Assembly: GCA_945875845.1 (NCBI GenBank)
Contig: CAMCMB010000033.1
Location: forward strand, 1 to 64,000
Length of the DNA: 64,000 nucleotides
Reading direction: 5' to 3'
From: Pirellula staleyi DSM 6068
GTDB lineage: Bacteria; Planctomycetota; Planctomycetia; Pirellulales; Pirellulaceae
A program made the translations under genes and the position numbers. The notes under the pieces were generated by a model. It saw only the letters and a list, made by a program, of their open reading frames with translations, was not told the DNA's origin and made no database searches. Below, piece after piece: positions 63,886-64,000 of the stretch (position 1 is the first letter of the stretch; each line of letters starts with the position of its first letter).

Positions 63886-64000
63886 CGCGGGCTCCGCTGT
63901 AGATAAGGTGCGAGTCGATCGATCAACTGGCCTGCCTCGCGGATCAACGCGGTTGAATCAATGCCATCGCCCCCTCCGTACTCCGATGACTCAATGGTGC
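63882..64000 (-). CDS. C-terminal end of a gene entering from the right (Bat-operon partner?)
   Basis: One minus-strand frame is open from the window edge to a stop at 63884-63882, which overlaps the BatE-like start as ATGA. The visible 38 residues, ending in LIDRLAPYLQRSPR, are helical and too few for a family call. The position suggests a BatD-like or other Bat-operon gene. Confidence 0.65.
   Translation of the reverse strand, partial: TIESSEYGGGDGIDSTALIREAGQLIDRLAPYLQRSPR

Overview
The window looks like chromosomal DNA of a planctomycete, most likely of the Pirellulales (Rhodopirellula-like). The signs are giant secreted proteins that join ceramidase-like, PVC-type beta-propeller, HEAT and cytochrome c domains; a DUF1080/PA14/multi-heme protein; FG-GAP/UnbV proteins; a PEP-CTERM protein; Tat-exported Gfo/Idh/MocA and NHL proteins; Ser/Thr kinases; few Shine-Dalgarno sequences; and many short palindromic intergenic repeats. 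No rRNA, tRNA, CRISPR array or prophage was recognised. Genes lie on both strands in short operons.

Layout: 0.4-8 kb carries a response regulator, a BioF-type aminotransferase, a minus-strand group (NHL lipoprotein, M50 protease, M24 aminopeptidase), a YrdC/arginine-phosphatase-like fusion next to RpiB, and an amidohydrolase. 8-11.5 kb has small secreted proteins, a Ser/Thr kinase with a degenerate receiver domain and a coiled-coil protein. 11.7-19.3 kb has a large secreted protein, an MnmE-like GTPase without its catalytic tail, a cyanophycinase, a decayed nucleotide-sugar dehydrogenase and DnaB. 19.6-25.1 kb has an FG-GAP/UnbV protein and a translationally coupled pair of AAA/STAND-like ATPases. 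25.8-35.6 kb has the 1855-residue ceramidase/cytochrome fusion, a SIMPL protein, an uncharacterised 653-residue protein and a YdjY-like protein.

36.6-41.7 kb is the most unusual region: a tight plus-strand operon of DUF1702, UnbV, UnbU and a tandem hot-dog thioesterase. This is the accessory set known from enediyne polyketide clusters, but no polyketide synthase is in the window. It is followed by a PEP-CTERM protein, PyrF and a LOG-family pseudogene. 45-50 kb encodes a five-CxxCH DUF1080/PA14 protein and a secreted beta-propeller. 50.3-53.7 kb has glycerate kinase and an OprP-type porin.

53.7-55.3 kb is a repeat array built of small hairpins around an IS200/RAYT-type Y1 transposase, with a further copy of the hairpin unit near 36.0 kb. 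55.4-64 kb has DUF1415, a YugP-type metallopeptidase, an S9 peptidase overlapping a GNAT gene, a Gfo/Idh/MocA oxidoreductase, a crotonase-fold protein and the start of a Bat-type operon running off the right edge.

Two broken genes (nucleotide-sugar dehydrogenase and LOG protein) and at least five different intergenic repeat families indicate ongoing decay and repeat expansion. All functional assignments come from motif recognition by eye; no database search was run.
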